From: an uncultured Cellulomonas sp.
GTDB taxonomy: Bacteria; Actinomycetota; Actinomycetes; Actinomycetales; Cellulomonadaceae
Assembly (NCBI RefSeq): GCF_947494015.1
Contig: NZ_CANLTL010000010.1
Span: forward strand, 100,641-164,640
Direction: 5' to 3'
Length of the DNA stretch: 64,000 nt
The position numbers and the translations under genes are program-made. Shown piece by piece: positions 16,308 to 27,556 of the stretch. Each line of letters starts with the position of its first letter. Position 1 is the stretch's first letter. The notes under the pieces are model-generated. The model did no database searches. It had not been told where the DNA came from and worked only from the letters and a program-made list of their open reading frames with translations.

Positions 16308-17969
16308 GTGAGGAATTGGCTGAAGGTCGGTGGCGCGGGCGTCGCGATGGCGCTGGCGCTCACCGCGTGCGCCGCGAGCGATCGTGACACGGCGGAGGGC
16401 TCGGACAGCACGACGGCGTCCAGCGACGACATGCGGGACACGTTCATCTTCGCCGCCTCGGCCGACCCCGCCGGCCTCGACCCGGCGTTCGTCAACGACG
16501 GCGAGTCCTTCCGGGTGGCGCGCCAGATCTTCGAGGGCCTGGTCGGGACGGTGCCCGGCACCGCCGACCCGGCACCGCTGCTCGCCGAGGACTGGGAGGT
16601 CAGCGACGACGGCCTGACCTACACGTTCGACCTCAAGGAGGGCGTGACGTTCCACGACGGGACGCCCTTCAACGGTGAGGCCGTGTGCTTCAACTTCGAC
16701 CGGTGGAACAACTTCACCGGCATCCTGCAGTCCGAGAGCCTGTCCTACTACTGGGGCAAGGTGAACGGCGGCTTCGCCGACACCGAGGGCGGCAAGTACG
16801 AGAGCTGCGAGGCCCCGGACGAGAGCACGGCCGTCATCACCCTGGCGAGCCCGCTGCCGGAGTTCATCTCCGCACTGTCGCTGCCGGCCTTCTCGATCCA
16901 GTCCCCGACGGCGCTGCAGGAGTACAGCGCCGACGAGGTGGGCGGCGACGAGGCCTCGCCCGTGCTCTCGGAGTACGCGACCGGGCACCCGACCGGGACC
17001 GGTCCGTACGTGTTCGACTCGTGGACGCGCGACCAGGAGGTCGTGCTCACCGCCAACGAGGACTACTGGGGCGACCAGGGGCAGATCCGCCGCGTGGTGT
17101 TCCCGGTCATCTCCGACGCCACCGCCCGCCGTCAGGCGCTGCAGGCCGGCGACATCGACGGCTACGACCTCGTCGCGCCGGCCGACGTCGCGAGCCTGGA
17201 GCAGGACGGGTTCCAGATCGTGAACCGGGCACCGTTCAACGTGCTCTACCTCGGGATGAACCAGGCGAACCCCCAGCTGGCCGACCCGCGGGTGCGGCAG
17301 GCGATCGCGCACGCGATCAACAAGGAGGCGCTGGTCGCGCAGACCCTGCCGGAGGGGACCGAGGTCGCGACCAACTTCGTCCCGCCGACGGTCGAGGGCT
17401 GGAGCGACGACGTCGCGACCTACGACTACGACCCCGAGCGTGCCCGTCAGCTGCTCGCGGAGGCCGGTGCGTCCGACCTGACCATCGACTTCAACTACCC
17501 GACCAACGTGTCGCGCCCGTACATGCCCACGCCGGAGCAGACCTACCAGGCCATCGCCGCGGACCTCACGGAGGTCGGCATCACGGTGAACCCGGTGCCC
17601 GAGCCGTGGTCCCCGGAGTACCTCGACCGCATCCAGGGCGGCGCCGAGCACGGCCTGCACCTGCTCGGGTGGACCGGTGACTACAACGACACCTACAACT
17701 TCATCGGCGTCTTCTTCGGCCAGCCGTCCAACGAGTGGGGCTTCACCGACCCCGAGCTGTTCCAGGCCATCGGCGACGCGCGGTACCAGGCCAGCAAGGA
17801 GGAGCAGGTCGCCGCGTACGAGGCCGCCAACGAGGCGATCATGGAGCGGCTGCCCGGCGTGCCGCTCGCGCACCCGGTGCCCTCGCTGGCCTTCGCCCCG
17901 GAGGTCGAGGGCTACCCCGCCTCGCCGGTCCAGGACGAGGTCTACAACGTCATCACCATCAACGGCTGA
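16308..17969 (+). CDS. Peptide ABC transporter substrate-binding lipoprotein
   Basis: This 553-residue extracytoplasmic solute-binding protein of family 5 binds oligopeptides or related ligands. The lipoprotein signal ends LALTACAAS (lipobox Cys near residue 23). Family landmarks are the SADPAGLDPAF start of the mature fold, YTFDLKEGVTFHDGTPFNGE and VRQAIAHAIN. GTG 16308 was chosen because GGAGGG at 16294-16299 gives an eight-base spacing; GTG 16299 overlaps that ribosome site. It heads a four-gene operon with two permeases and a fused ATPase. Confidence 0.9.
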   Translation: MRNWLKVGGAGVAMALALTACAASDRDTAEGSDSTTASSDDMRDTFIFAASADPAGLDPAFVNDGESFRVARQIFEGLVGTVPGTADPAPLLAEDWEVSDDGLTYTFDLKEGVTFHDGTPFNGEAVCFNFDRWNNFTGILQSESLSYYWGKVNGGFADTEGGKYESCEAPDESTAVITLASPLPEFISALSLPAFSIQSPTALQEYSADEVGGDEASPVLSEYATGHPTGTGPYVFDSWTRDQEVVLTANEDYWGDQGQIRRVVFPVISDATARRQALQAGDIDGYDLVAPADVASLEQDGFQIVNRAPFNVLYLGMNQANPQLADPRVRQAIAHAINKEALVAQTLPEGTEVATNFVPPTVEGWSDDVATYDYDPERARQLLAEAGASDLTIDFNYPTNVSRPYMPTPEQTYQAIAADLTEVGITVNPVPEPWSPEYLDRIQGGAEHGLHLLGWTGDYNDTYNFIGVFFGQPSNEWGFTDPELFQAIGDARYQASKEEQVAAYEAANEAIMERLPGVPLAHPVPSLAFAPEVEGYPASPVQDEVYNVITING

Positions 17970-17996
17970 CCGACGGCTGAGGAGTAGCACCGTTCG

Positions 17997-19001
17997 ATGG
18001 CCCGACTCGTCCTGCAGCGCCTCGCGCTGCTGATCCCGACCCTGCTCGGACTGTCGATCCTGCTGTTCCTGTGGGTGCGCGCGCTCCCGGGAGGGCCGGC
18101 CACGGCCCTCCTGGGGGAGCGCGCGACCCCGGAGGCGGTCGCCAACATCAACCGTCTCTACGGGTTCGACAAGCCGCTGCTCGAGCAGTACCTCACCTGG
18201 CTCGGCCAGCTCGTGACCGGCAACTTCGGCGTCTCCACCCGGACCGGGGTGCCGGTGCTCGAGGAGTTCCTCGGCCGCTTCCCGGCCACCATCGAGCTCA
18301 CGGTCGTCGCCCTGGTCATCGCGGTCGGCGTCGGCATCCCGCTGGGGTACCTCGCCGCCCGCCACCAGGGCCGTGCGCTGGACCACACCACCGTGGTGGC
18401 CTCGCTGCTCGGGGTCACCATCCCGGTCTTCTTCCTCGCGTTCCTGCTCAAGTACGCGTTCGCGGTGGAGCTCGGGTGGTTCCCGTCCGCGGGCCGCCAG
18501 GACCCGACCATCGTCGCGACCCACCCCACCGGCTTCTACGTGCTGGACGGTCTGCTCACCCGCGAGTGGGACGCGTCCTGGGACGCCCTCAAGCACCTGT
18601 TCCTGCCCGCGCTGGCCCTCGGGTCGATCCCGCTGGCGATCATCGCCCGCATCACCCGGGCGTCGGTCATCGAGGTGCAGGGAGCCGACTACGTGCGCAC
18701 GGCGCGCGCCAAGGGCCTGCGCCCGCCGCGGCTGCGGCGACGGGTCGTGCTGCGCAACGCCATGCTCCCCGTGGCCACCACGATCGGTCTGCAGGTCGGC
18801 CTGCTGCTGTCCGGGGCGGTGCTGACCGAGACGGTGTTCGCCTTCAACGGCATCGGCAGCTTCCTGGCCGAGGCCATCTTCAGCCTCGACTACGCCGTCC
18901 TGCAGGGCTTCATCCTGTTCGTCGCCGTCGTCTACGCGCTGGCCAACCTGGCGGTCGACGTCTCCTACGGCCTCATCGACCCGAGGATGCGAGTGCGATG
19001 A
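17997..19001 (+). CDS. Peptide ABC transporter permease (DppB type)
   Basis: This 334-residue permease has six predicted helices and the BPD_transp_1 coupling loop YVRTARAKGLRPPRLRRRVV. The N-terminus LVLQRLALLIPTLLGLSILLF is typical of DppB/OppB subunits. GAGGAG precedes the ATG by 12 bases. Its stop overlaps the dppC-type start as ATGA. Together with the next gene it forms the channel of the peptide importer. Confidence 0.92.
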   Translation: MARLVLQRLALLIPTLLGLSILLFLWVRALPGGPATALLGERATPEAVANINRLYGFDKPLLEQYLTWLGQLVTGNFGVSTRTGVPVLEEFLGRFPATIELTVVALVIAVGVGIPLGYLAARHQGRALDHTTVVASLLGVTIPVFFLAFLLKYAFAVELGWFPSAGRQDPTIVATHPTGFYVLDGLLTREWDASWDALKHLFLPALALGSIPLAIIARITRASVIEVQGADYVRTARAKGLRPPRLRRRVVLRNAMLPVATTIGLQVGLLLSGAVLTETVFAFNGIGSFLAEAIFSLDYAVLQGFILFVAVVYALANLAVDVSYGLIDPRMRVR

Positions 19002-19942
19002 CCACCGACCCCACCGCCCAGACCATCGTCGGCGCGACGGCCGGCCCGCCGGACCACGACCCGGCCGGGGACGACGCCGGCGCGAGCATCTGGCGGGTCG
19101 CCGCGCGCCGCCTGCGCCGCAACCCCGGCGCGATCATCGGCGCCGTCATCGTGCTGGTCTTCCTCGCCGTGGCGCTGCTCGCGCCGGTGCTGGCCCAGTA
19201 CGACCCGCAGGCGCTGCCCGGGCGCACCGAGATCCGGCCGACGTTCATCCCCGGGCCGTCCGACGCCTACCCGCTGGGCCTGGACCGCTACGGCGGCGAC
19301 CTGCTCAGCAAGCTGATCTGGGGCGCGCGTGCGTCGCTGCTGATCGGGGTGCTGTCGACCCTGCTCGGGCTGGCCGGCGGCGCGCTGCTCGGGCTGCTGG
19401 CGGGCGCGTTCGGCGGCTGGGTGGACACCGTGACGATGCGGCTGGTGGACCTCATGCTGTCCGTGCCGTCGCTGCTGCTCGCGGTGTCGATCGCCGCGGT
19501 GATCGGCCAGTCACCCAACGCGGTGGTCATCGCGATCGGCGTGGTGCAGGTGCCGATCTTCGCTCGGCTGCTGCGCGGGTCGATGCTCGCCCAGCGCGAC
19601 CAGGACTACGTTCTCGCGGCCACCTCGCTCGGCCTGAGCCGGCGGACCGTCGTGATGAGCCACATCGTGCCCAACAGCGTCGGCCCCGTGATCGTGCAGG
19701 CGACCCTCATGCTGGCGACCGCGGTGATCGAGGCCGCGGCGCTGTCGTTCCTCGGTCTCGGCGGCGGCTCGCCGATCACCGCCGAGTGGGGACGCATGCT
19801 GACCGCCGCGCAGAACGAGCTCGAGGTGGCGCCGCGGCTGGCGCTGTGGCCGGGCGCCTGCATCGCGATCACCGCCCTGGGCTTCACCCTGTTCGGCGAG
19901 GCGCTGCGTGAGGCGCTCGACCCCAAGACGAGGAAGAGGTGA
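18998..19942 (+). CDS. Peptide ABC transporter permease (DppC type)
   Basis: This 314-residue permease is the DppC/OppC partner. After a polar N-terminus of about 35 residues come the helices, the HPLG-like motif AYPLGLDRYGGDLLSKLIWG, and the coupling loop YVLAATSLGLSRRTVV. It is translationally coupled to the upstream permease (ATGA) and lies five bases ahead of the ATPase gene. Confidence 0.92.
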   Translation: MTTDPTAQTIVGATAGPPDHDPAGDDAGASIWRVAARRLRRNPGAIIGAVIVLVFLAVALLAPVLAQYDPQALPGRTEIRPTFIPGPSDAYPLGLDRYGGDLLSKLIWGARASLLIGVLSTLLGLAGGALLGLLAGAFGGWVDTVTMRLVDLMLSVPSLLLAVSIAAVIGQSPNAVVIAIGVVQVPIFARLLRGSMLAQRDQDYVLAATSLGLSRRTVVMSHIVPNSVGPVIVQATLMLATAVIEAAALSFLGLGGGSPITAEWGRMLTAAQNELEVAPRLALWPGACIAITALGFTLFGEALREALDPKTRKR

Positions 19943-19946
19943 GCCG

Positions 19947-21731
19947 GTGACGAGCCGAGCCGTCCCCAGCGCTGCCGCCGCCGGCGCGCAGCCCACGCCG
20001 CTGCTCAGCCTGCGCGACGTCGAGGTCACCTTCACCACGGAGGCCGGGCCGGCGACGGCGGTCCGTGGCGCCAGCTTCGACGTGCTCCCGGGGGAGACCG
20101 TCGCGATCGTGGGGGAGTCCGGCTCGGGCAAGTCGACGACGGCGGCCGCGGTGATCGGGCTGCTCGCCGAGAACGGCCGGGTCACCGGCGGGCGGATCGT
20201 CTTCGACGGCCAGGAGCTCACCGCCCAGGGCGCCGGGACGACGTCGCGCCTGCGCGGCAGCGACATCGGTCTGGTCCCGCAGGACCCGATGTCGAACCTC
20301 AACCCGGTCATGCGGGTGGGTGCGCAGATCGTCGAGGCCCTGGAGGACAACGGGGTGGCCCGCGGTGCGGCCGCGCGCACCCGTGCCGTGGAGCTGCTCG
20401 AGGAGGCGGGCCTGCCCGACGCCGCCCGGCGCGCCCAGCAGTACCCGCACGAGTTCTCCGGCGGGATGCGCCAGCGCGCGCTGATCGCGATGGGTCTGGC
20501 CTGCCGTCCCCGGCTGCTGATCGCCGACGAGCCGACGTCGGCCCTGGACGTCACCGTGCAGCGCACGATCCTCGATCGGCTGGACGAGCTCACGGACGAG
20601 CTGGGGACCGCCGTGCTGCTCATCACGCACGACCTCGGGCTCGCCGCCGAGCGCGCCGACCGGATCGTGGTGATGTACCGCGGCGAGGTCGTCGAGACCG
20701 GCCCCGCCCTGGAGATCCTGCGCTCGCCGCAGCACGAGTACACCCGACGGCTGCTCGCCGCGGCGCCGTCGCTCGCGTCACGCCGGATCCAGCTCGCGAA
20801 GCAGCACGGCGCCGACACCGAGGCCGCCGCGGACCTCGTCGCGATGACCGGCGGGCACGACGGGCCGGTGGGCGCGACGCGCGCGGCTCCGGTCGCCGAC
20901 CAGCCGGTGGCCCTCGACGTCCCCGACCACATCGTCGAGGTCTCGCACGTGACCAAGGTGTTCTCGCTGCGCGGCAAGGGGCTGTTCTCCCGCGGCACGG
21001 ACTTCACCGCCGTCGACGACGTCTCGTTCGCCATCCCGCGCGGCACCACGGTCGCCATCGTGGGGGAGTCCGGCTCGGGCAAGTCCACGGTGGCCCGGAT
21101 GATGCTGGACCTGCTGCCCGCGACGTCCGGCGAGATCCGGTTCGACGGCGAGCCTGTGGGCGGCGCCGACCGCGCCGCGCAGGTCCGCTTCCGTCGCCGG
21201 GTCCAGCCGATCTTCCAGGACCCGTACGCGTCGCTGGACCCGCTCTACACGGTGTACCGGACGATCGAGGAGCCGCTCAAGGCGCACGGCAGCGGCTCGG
21301 CCGCCGAGCGCCGCGACCGCATCCACGCCCTGATGGCCGACGTCGCGCTGCCGCCGAGTCTGCTGCGGCGCTACCCCGCCGAGCTGTCCGGCGGTCAGCG
21401 CCAGCGGGTCGCGATCGCGCGGGCCCTGGCCCTGGACCCCGACCTGGTGGTCTGCGACGAGGCGGTGTCCGCGCTCGACGTGATCGTGCAGTCCCAGATC
21501 CTGCACCTGCTCGCCGAGCTGCAGCACCGCCGTGGCCTCAGCTACCTGTTCATCAGCCACGACCTCGCCGTCGTGCGCCAGATCGCCGACCACGTCTGCG
21601 TGATGGAGAGCGGACGCATCGTCGAGCAGGGAGCGGCCGACGACGTCTTCGACCACCCGCAGCAGGAGTACACGCGGATGCTCATCGACGCCATCCCCGG
21701 CGCCGGCCTGGAGCTCGGGCTCGCCGGCTGA
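19947..21731 (+). CDS. Peptide ABC transporter, fused dual ATP-binding protein (DppD-DppF type)
   Basis: The 594-residue protein carries two complete ABC ATPase modules in one chain. Module 1 (about residues 20-290) has VGESGSGKST, signature EFSGGMRQRALIAMGL and Walker B LIADEPTSALD. Module 2 (about 330-590) has a second VGESGSGKST, signature ELSGGQRQRVAIARAL and Walker B VVCDEAVSALD. In many bacteria these are separate genes. Fusion fixes the 1:1 ratio. GTG 19947 gives a short gap after the permease. Family-typical Cys-containing C-terminal extensions of OppD/OppF type are reduced. Confidence 0.92.
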   Translation: MTSRAVPSAAAAGAQPTPLLSLRDVEVTFTTEAGPATAVRGASFDVLPGETVAIVGESGSGKSTTAAAVIGLLAENGRVTGGRIVFDGQELTAQGAGTTSRLRGSDIGLVPQDPMSNLNPVMRVGAQIVEALEDNGVARGAAARTRAVELLEEAGLPDAARRAQQYPHEFSGGMRQRALIAMGLACRPRLLIADEPTSALDVTVQRTILDRLDELTDELGTAVLLITHDLGLAAERADRIVVMYRGEVVETGPALEILRSPQHEYTRRLLAAAPSLASRRIQLAKQHGADTEAAADLVAMTGGHDGPVGATRAAPVADQPVALDVPDHIVEVSHVTKVFSLRGKGLFSRGTDFTAVDDVSFAIPRGTTVAIVGESGSGKSTVARMMLDLLPATSGEIRFDGEPVGGADRAAQVRFRRRVQPIFQDPYASLDPLYTVYRTIEEPLKAHGSGSAAERRDRIHALMADVALPPSLLRRYPAELSGGQRQRVAIARALALDPDLVVCDEAVSALDVIVQSQILHLLAELQHRRGLSYLFISHDLAVVRQIADHVCVMESGRIVEQGAADDVFDHPQQEYTRMLIDAIPGAGLELGLAG

Positions 21732-21734
21732 GCC

Positions 21735-21757
21735 GGGGTCGGCGCGCCGCCGACCCC
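21735..21757 (+). terminator. Terminator after the peptide ABC operon
   Basis: A 10-bp perfect stem GGGGTCGGCG / CGCCGACCCC has a three-base loop, three bases after the stop codon. It separates the operon from the rpsA promoter at 21773. Confidence 0.8.
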
Positions 21758-21772
21758 CGGCCCGCCCGCGGG

Positions 21773-21801
21773 TTGGCCCTGTCGGGGGAGGCGGGTAAGA
21801 T
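21773..21801 (+). promoter_or_regulatory. rpsA promoter
   Basis: TTGGCC (21773-21778) and TAAGAT (21796-21801) are separated by 17 bp, which is among the best -35/-10 pairs in the window. It predicts a leader of about 105 nt before rpsA, ending in a weak GGAG ribosome site. A leader of this kind suits S1 autoregulation, but no specific structure was identified. Confidence 0.7.
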
Positions 21802-21912
21802 CGTCTGCGGTGCCGCGCGCCCTGTCGGGCAGGCGGCACGTCGGTCGCGACGTCGACCCACCGAAGGTACCCATCCGAACTACTCCTTGTCCGCATCGGA
21901 GCACATCACTCA

Positions 21913-23403
21913 ATGACCATCTCCACCCCCGCGAAGCCGGCCACCCCGCAGGTCGCGATCAACGACATCGGCTCGGCCGAGGACTTCCTCGCCGCCATCG
22001 ACGCCACCATCAAGTACTTCAACGATGGCGACATCGTCGAGGGCACCATCGTCAAGGTCGACCGCGACGAGGTCCTGCTCGACATCGGCTACAAGACCGA
22101 GGGCGTCATCCCCTCCCGTGAGCTGTCCATCAAGCACGACGTGGACCCCGGTGAGGTCGTCAAGGTCGGCGACGCGGTCGAGGCCCTGGTCCTCCAGAAG
22201 GAGGACAAGGAAGGCCGGCTGATCCTGTCCAAGAAGCGGGCGCAGTACGAGCGCGCGTGGGGCACGATCGAGAAGATCAAGGAGGAGGACGGCGTCGTCA
22301 CCGGCACCGTCATCGAGGTCGTCAAGGGCGGCCTCATCCTCGACATCGGCCTGCGCGGCTTCCTGCCGGCGTCGCTGGTCGAGATGCGCCGGGTGCGCGA
22401 CCTCCAGCCGTACGTCGGCAAGGAGATCGAGGCCAAGATCATCGAGCTCGACAAGAACCGCAACAACGTGGTCCTGTCCCGCCGCGCCTGGCTCGAGCAG
22501 ACGCAGTCCGAGGTCCGCTCGACCTTCCTGCAGACGCTGCAGAAGGGCCAGGTCCGTCCCGGTGTCGTCTCCTCGATCGTCAACTTCGGCGCGTTCGTGG
22601 ACCTGGGCGGTGTCGACGGGCTCGTGCACGTCTCCGAGCTGTCCTGGAAGCACATCGACCACCCGTCCGAGGTCGTCGAGGTCGGCCAGGAGGTCACCGT
22701 CGAGGTGCTCGACGTCGACTTCGACCGCGAGCGTGTCTCCCTGTCGCTGAAGGCGACGCAGGAGGACCCGTGGCAGGCCTTCGCCCGGACGCACGCCATC
22801 GGTCAGGTCGTCCCGGGCAAGGTCACCAAGCTCGTCCCGTTCGGTGCGTTCGTGCGCGTCGAGGACGGCATCGAGGGCCTGGTCCACATCTCGGAGCTGG
22901 CCGTGCGCCACGTCGAGATCCCGGAGCAGGTCGTCCAGGTCAACGACGACGTGTTCGTCAAGGTCATCGACATCGACCTGGAGCGTCGCCGGATCTCGCT
23001 GTCGCTCAAGCAGGCCAATGAGGGTGTCGACCCGACCAGCGACGACTTCGACCCGGCGCTGTACGGCATGGCGGCCGAGTACGACGAGCAGGGCAACTAC
23101 AAGTACCCCGAGGGCTTCGACCCGACCACGAACGAGTGGCTCGAGGGCTTCGAGGCGCAGCGCGAGGTGTGGGAGGCGCAGTACGCGCAGGCCCACGAGC
23201 GCTGGGAGGCGCACCGCAAGCAGGTCGCCGAGGCCGCGCGCGCGGACCTCGAGGCCGCGAACGGCGGCGGCGACACCGCCGGCGGGGGCGGCGCTGCTGC
23301 GGCGTCGAGCTACTCCTCGACGCCGCCGGCCGAGGAGGTCGGGGGCACCCTGGCGTCCGACGAGGCTCTCGCCGCGCTGCGCGAGAAGCTCACCGGGGCC
23401 TGA
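21913..23403 (+). CDS. rpsA: 30S ribosomal protein S1
   Basis: This 496-residue protein binds mRNA on the small ribosomal subunit. It has four S1 (OB-fold) repeats at about residues 35-105, 120-190, 205-275 and 290-360. The repeats are marked by phrases such as GDIVEGTIVKVDRDEVLLDIGYK and GQVRPGVVSSIVNFGAFVDLGG. The C-terminal tail is Glu/Trp-rich and then Gly/Ala/Ser-rich, as in other actinobacterial S1 proteins, which have fewer repeats than the six of enterobacteria. It is single, with its own promoter and a very long hairpin downstream. Confidence 0.95.
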   Translation: MTISTPAKPATPQVAINDIGSAEDFLAAIDATIKYFNDGDIVEGTIVKVDRDEVLLDIGYKTEGVIPSRELSIKHDVDPGEVVKVGDAVEALVLQKEDKEGRLILSKKRAQYERAWGTIEKIKEEDGVVTGTVIEVVKGGLILDIGLRGFLPASLVEMRRVRDLQPYVGKEIEAKIIELDKNRNNVVLSRRAWLEQTQSEVRSTFLQTLQKGQVRPGVVSSIVNFGAFVDLGGVDGLVHVSELSWKHIDHPSEVVEVGQEVTVEVLDVDFDRERVSLSLKATQEDPWQAFARTHAIGQVVPGKVTKLVPFGAFVRVEDGIEGLVHISELAVRHVEIPEQVVQVNDDVFVKVIDIDLERRRISLSLKQANEGVDPTSDDFDPALYGMAAEYDEQGNYKYPEGFDPTTNEWLEGFEAQREVWEAQYAQAHERWEAHRKQVAEAARADLEAANGGGDTAGGGGAAAASSYSSTPPAEEVGGTLASDEALAALREKLTGA

Positions 23404-23440
23404 GCCCGGGGCGCCCCGGCGCACCGGGTCACGGACCCCA

Positions 23441-23492
23441 GCACCACGGCCACGGGCCGGTCACCTCGGTGGCCGGCCCGTGGCCGTGGTGC
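23441..23492 (+). terminator. Long perfect hairpin after rpsA
   Basis: A 20-bp perfect stem pairs 23441-23460 with 23473-23492, and the 12-base loop can fold further (CACC with GGTG). It lies 37 bases after the rpsA stop and 42 before coaE. Confidence 0.85.
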
Positions 23493-23533
23493 GTGCACGG
23501 ACGCGTCCCTGGGGCGGATGCAAGGATGGGTCG

Positions 23534-24160
23534 ATGCAGCGCATCGGACTGACCGGCGGGATCGCATCGGGCAAGACGGTCGTGGCCGGCCGGCTGGCCG
23601 AGCACGGCGCGGCGGTGATCGACCACGACGGGCTGGCGCGCGAGGCGGTCCGGCCGGGCTCGGCCGGGCTCGACGCGGTGGTGGAGTCCTTCGGTCCCGG
23701 CGTGCTGGCCGCCGACGGCGAGCTGGACCGCGCCGCCCTGGGCCGGCTGGTGTTCGCCGACACCGCCGCGCGTGAACGGCTGGACGCGCTCGTCCACCCG
23801 GTCATCCGCCGGCTGGCCGCCGAGCGGGAGGCGGCGATCGCGGCCTCCGGGACCGGCGCCGTCGTCGTCCACGACATCCCGCTGCTGGTGGAGACCGGCC
23901 AGGCGGAGGCGTTCCACCTGCTGGTCGTGGTGCAGGCACCGGCCGACCTGCGGGTGCAGCGGCTCGTGCAGACCCGCGGGCTCACCCGGGAGGAGGCCGA
24001 GCGGCGGGTCGCCGCCCAGGCGTCCGAGGGCGACCGGCTCGCGGTGGCGGACCGCGTCCTGGACGGCAGCGGGTCGGTGGAGGCGCTGCGGGAGCAGGTC
24101 GACGCGCTGTGGGCGCGGATCGAGGAGGAGCGTCTGGCCGAGGTCGACGCCGGGCTCTGA
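23534..24160 (+). CDS. coaE: Dephospho-CoA kinase
   Basis: This 208-residue cytoplasmic enzyme catalyses the last step of coenzyme A synthesis. It has the P-loop GLTGGIASGKT, the substrate-contacting AAVIDHDGLAREAV, and the conserved VVVHDIPLLVETG followed by VVVQAPADLRVQRL. An AAGGAT sequence ends six bases before the ATG, resembling the leaderless boxes seen elsewhere but with A instead of the first T. The short GRPA-type C-terminal extension seen in some mycobacterial CoaE-UPF0157 fusions is absent. Confidence 0.93.
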   Translation: MQRIGLTGGIASGKTVVAGRLAEHGAAVIDHDGLAREAVRPGSAGLDAVVESFGPGVLAADGELDRAALGRLVFADTAARERLDALVHPVIRRLAAEREAAIAASGTGAVVVHDIPLLVETGQAEAFHLLVVVQAPADLRVQRLVQTRGLTREEAERRVAAQASEGDRLAVADRVLDGSGSVEALREQVDALWARIEEERLAEVDAGL

Positions 24161-24187
24161 CGGCGGCCGGGTTCGCCGGGGGCGATA

Positions 24188-24209
24188 CCGGGCCCTTCGA
24201 GGGGCCCGG
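24188..24209 (+). terminator. Terminator after coaE
   Basis: An 8-bp stem CCGGGCCC / GGGCCCGG has the loop TTCGAG. It sits between the coaE stop and the uvrB promoter. Confidence 0.7.
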
Positions 24210-24236
24210 GCGGTCCGGCGTGTGGGTGGGTGGTCG

Positions 24237-24242
24237 TACGGT
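24237..24242 (+). promoter_or_regulatory. -10 box of uvrB, leaderless arrangement
   Basis: TACGGT ends six bases before ATG 24249. No Shine-Dalgarno sequence precedes the ATG, in keeping with a leaderless message. Confidence 0.55.
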
Positions 24243-24248
24243 TGACAC

Positions 24249-26342
<2,094 letters not shown>

Positions 26343-26363
26343 CGGCGGCCGGACGGTGACCGG

Positions 26364-26648
26364 TCAGGCGCCCCAGGTACCCAGCACCGGCGTCCAGGCC
26401 CGGACCTCCCGGCCGGCGACCAGGCCCTCCCGGGTGAACGGGTCGGCGTCCAGCAGCCGCTCGACGTCAGCAGCGGAGTCGGCCGACATGAGGAGCAGCG
26501 CACCGGGGGCGCCGTCGGCCCATGGCCCGGACGACAGCAGGGACCCGCTCTCCACGAGCTGGGCGAGGTAGCCGCGGTGCTCGGACCGGACCTCGTCGCG
26601 GCGTTCGGTCCGGTCGTCGTAGGTGTACTGGACGGCGTAGATCGTCAT
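26364..26648 (-). CDS. YciI-family protein
   Basis: This 94-residue single ferredoxin-like YciI domain has the family's conserved His (His24 in RSEHRGYLAQL) and Asp (in LLDADPFTREGL), which form a putative active site. The substrate is unknown; some relatives are dehalogenases or EthD-like enzymes. It is divergent from the aldo/keto reductase gene with 62 bases between starts, and converges on uvrB. Confidence 0.85.
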   Translation of the reverse strand: MTIYAVQYTYDDRTERRDEVRSEHRGYLAQLVESGSLLSSGPWADGAPGALLLMSADSAADVERLLDADPFTREGLVAGREVRAWTPVLGTWGA

Positions 26649-26710
26649 GGCGCCATCCTGGCAGTCGGGCGCCGGTCGCGGCGCCGGCGGCGCCGGGAGA
26701 GGGTGGAGCC

Positions 26711-27556
26711 ATGACTGACGAGCTCTCCACGACCGTGCCGACCATCCCGCTGATCGACGGCACCACCATCCCCCAGCTCGGCTTCGGAGTGTTCAAGGTG
26801 GACGACGACGGCGCCGAGCGTGCGGTCACCACCGCCCTGGAGACCGGCTACCGCCTGATCGACACCGCCAAGCTCTACGGCAACGAGGCCGGCGTCGGAC
26901 GTGCCGTCCGGGCGTCCGGCCTGCCCCGCGACGAGGTCTACGTGACCTCGAAGGTGTGGAACGACGAGCAGGGGTACGACGCCACGATGCGCGCCTTCGA
27001 GGGGTCCGCGGCGCGACTCGACCTCGGGGTGGTGGACCTGTTCCTCATCCACTGGCCCGTCCCCGGCCAGGACCTCTACCTCGACACGTGGCGTGCGCTG
27101 CTGCACCTGAAGGAGCAGGGCGCGATCCGCTCGGTCGGGGTCTCCAACTTCCTCCCGGCCCATCTCGAGCGGATCATCGGGGAGACCGGCGTCGTGCCGG
27201 TGCTCAACCAGGTCGAGCTGCACCCGCGGCTGCAGCAGCCCGAGCTGCGCTCGTTCCACGCGGAGAACCACATCGCGACCGAGGCCTGGTCGCCGCTCGG
27301 CCGCGACTCCAGCCTGCTCGACGACCCGGTGGTCCAGCGGATCGCCGAGGCGCGCGGCGTCACCCCCGCGCAGGCGGTCCTGCGGTGGCACCTCGACCTG
27401 GGCAACATCGTCATCCCGAAGTCCGTCACGCCGGCCCGGATCGCGGAGAACATCGACGTGTTCGGGTTCAGCCTCGATGCCGAGGACCACCGCGCGCTGG
27501 CCGGGATGGACCGGGGCGAGCGCATCGGCCCGGACCCCGAGGTCTTCGGTGTCTGA
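26711..27556 (+). CDS. Aldo/keto reductase
   Basis: This 281-residue NADPH-dependent reductase of the AKR fold (2,5-diketo-gluconate reductase group) shows the full tetrad: Asp51 and Tyr56 in DTAKLYGNE, Lys81 in VTSKVW and His114 in FLIHWP. The cofactor-binding end IPKSVTPARIAENIDVFGF is intact. Its physiological carbonyl substrate is not evident. The stop overlaps the start of the following acyl-CoA dehydrogenase gene by eight bases, so the two form an operon. Confidence 0.9.
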   Translation: MTDELSTTVPTIPLIDGTTIPQLGFGVFKVDDDGAERAVTTALETGYRLIDTAKLYGNEAGVGRAVRASGLPRDEVYVTSKVWNDEQGYDATMRAFEGSAARLDLGVVDLFLIHWPVPGQDLYLDTWRALLHLKEQGAIRSVGVSNFLPAHLERIIGETGVVPVLNQVELHPRLQQPELRSFHAENHIATEAWSPLGRDSSLLDDPVVQRIAEARGVTPAQAVLRWHLDLGNIVIPKSVTPARIAENIDVFGFSLDAEDHRALAGMDRGERIGPDPEVFGV

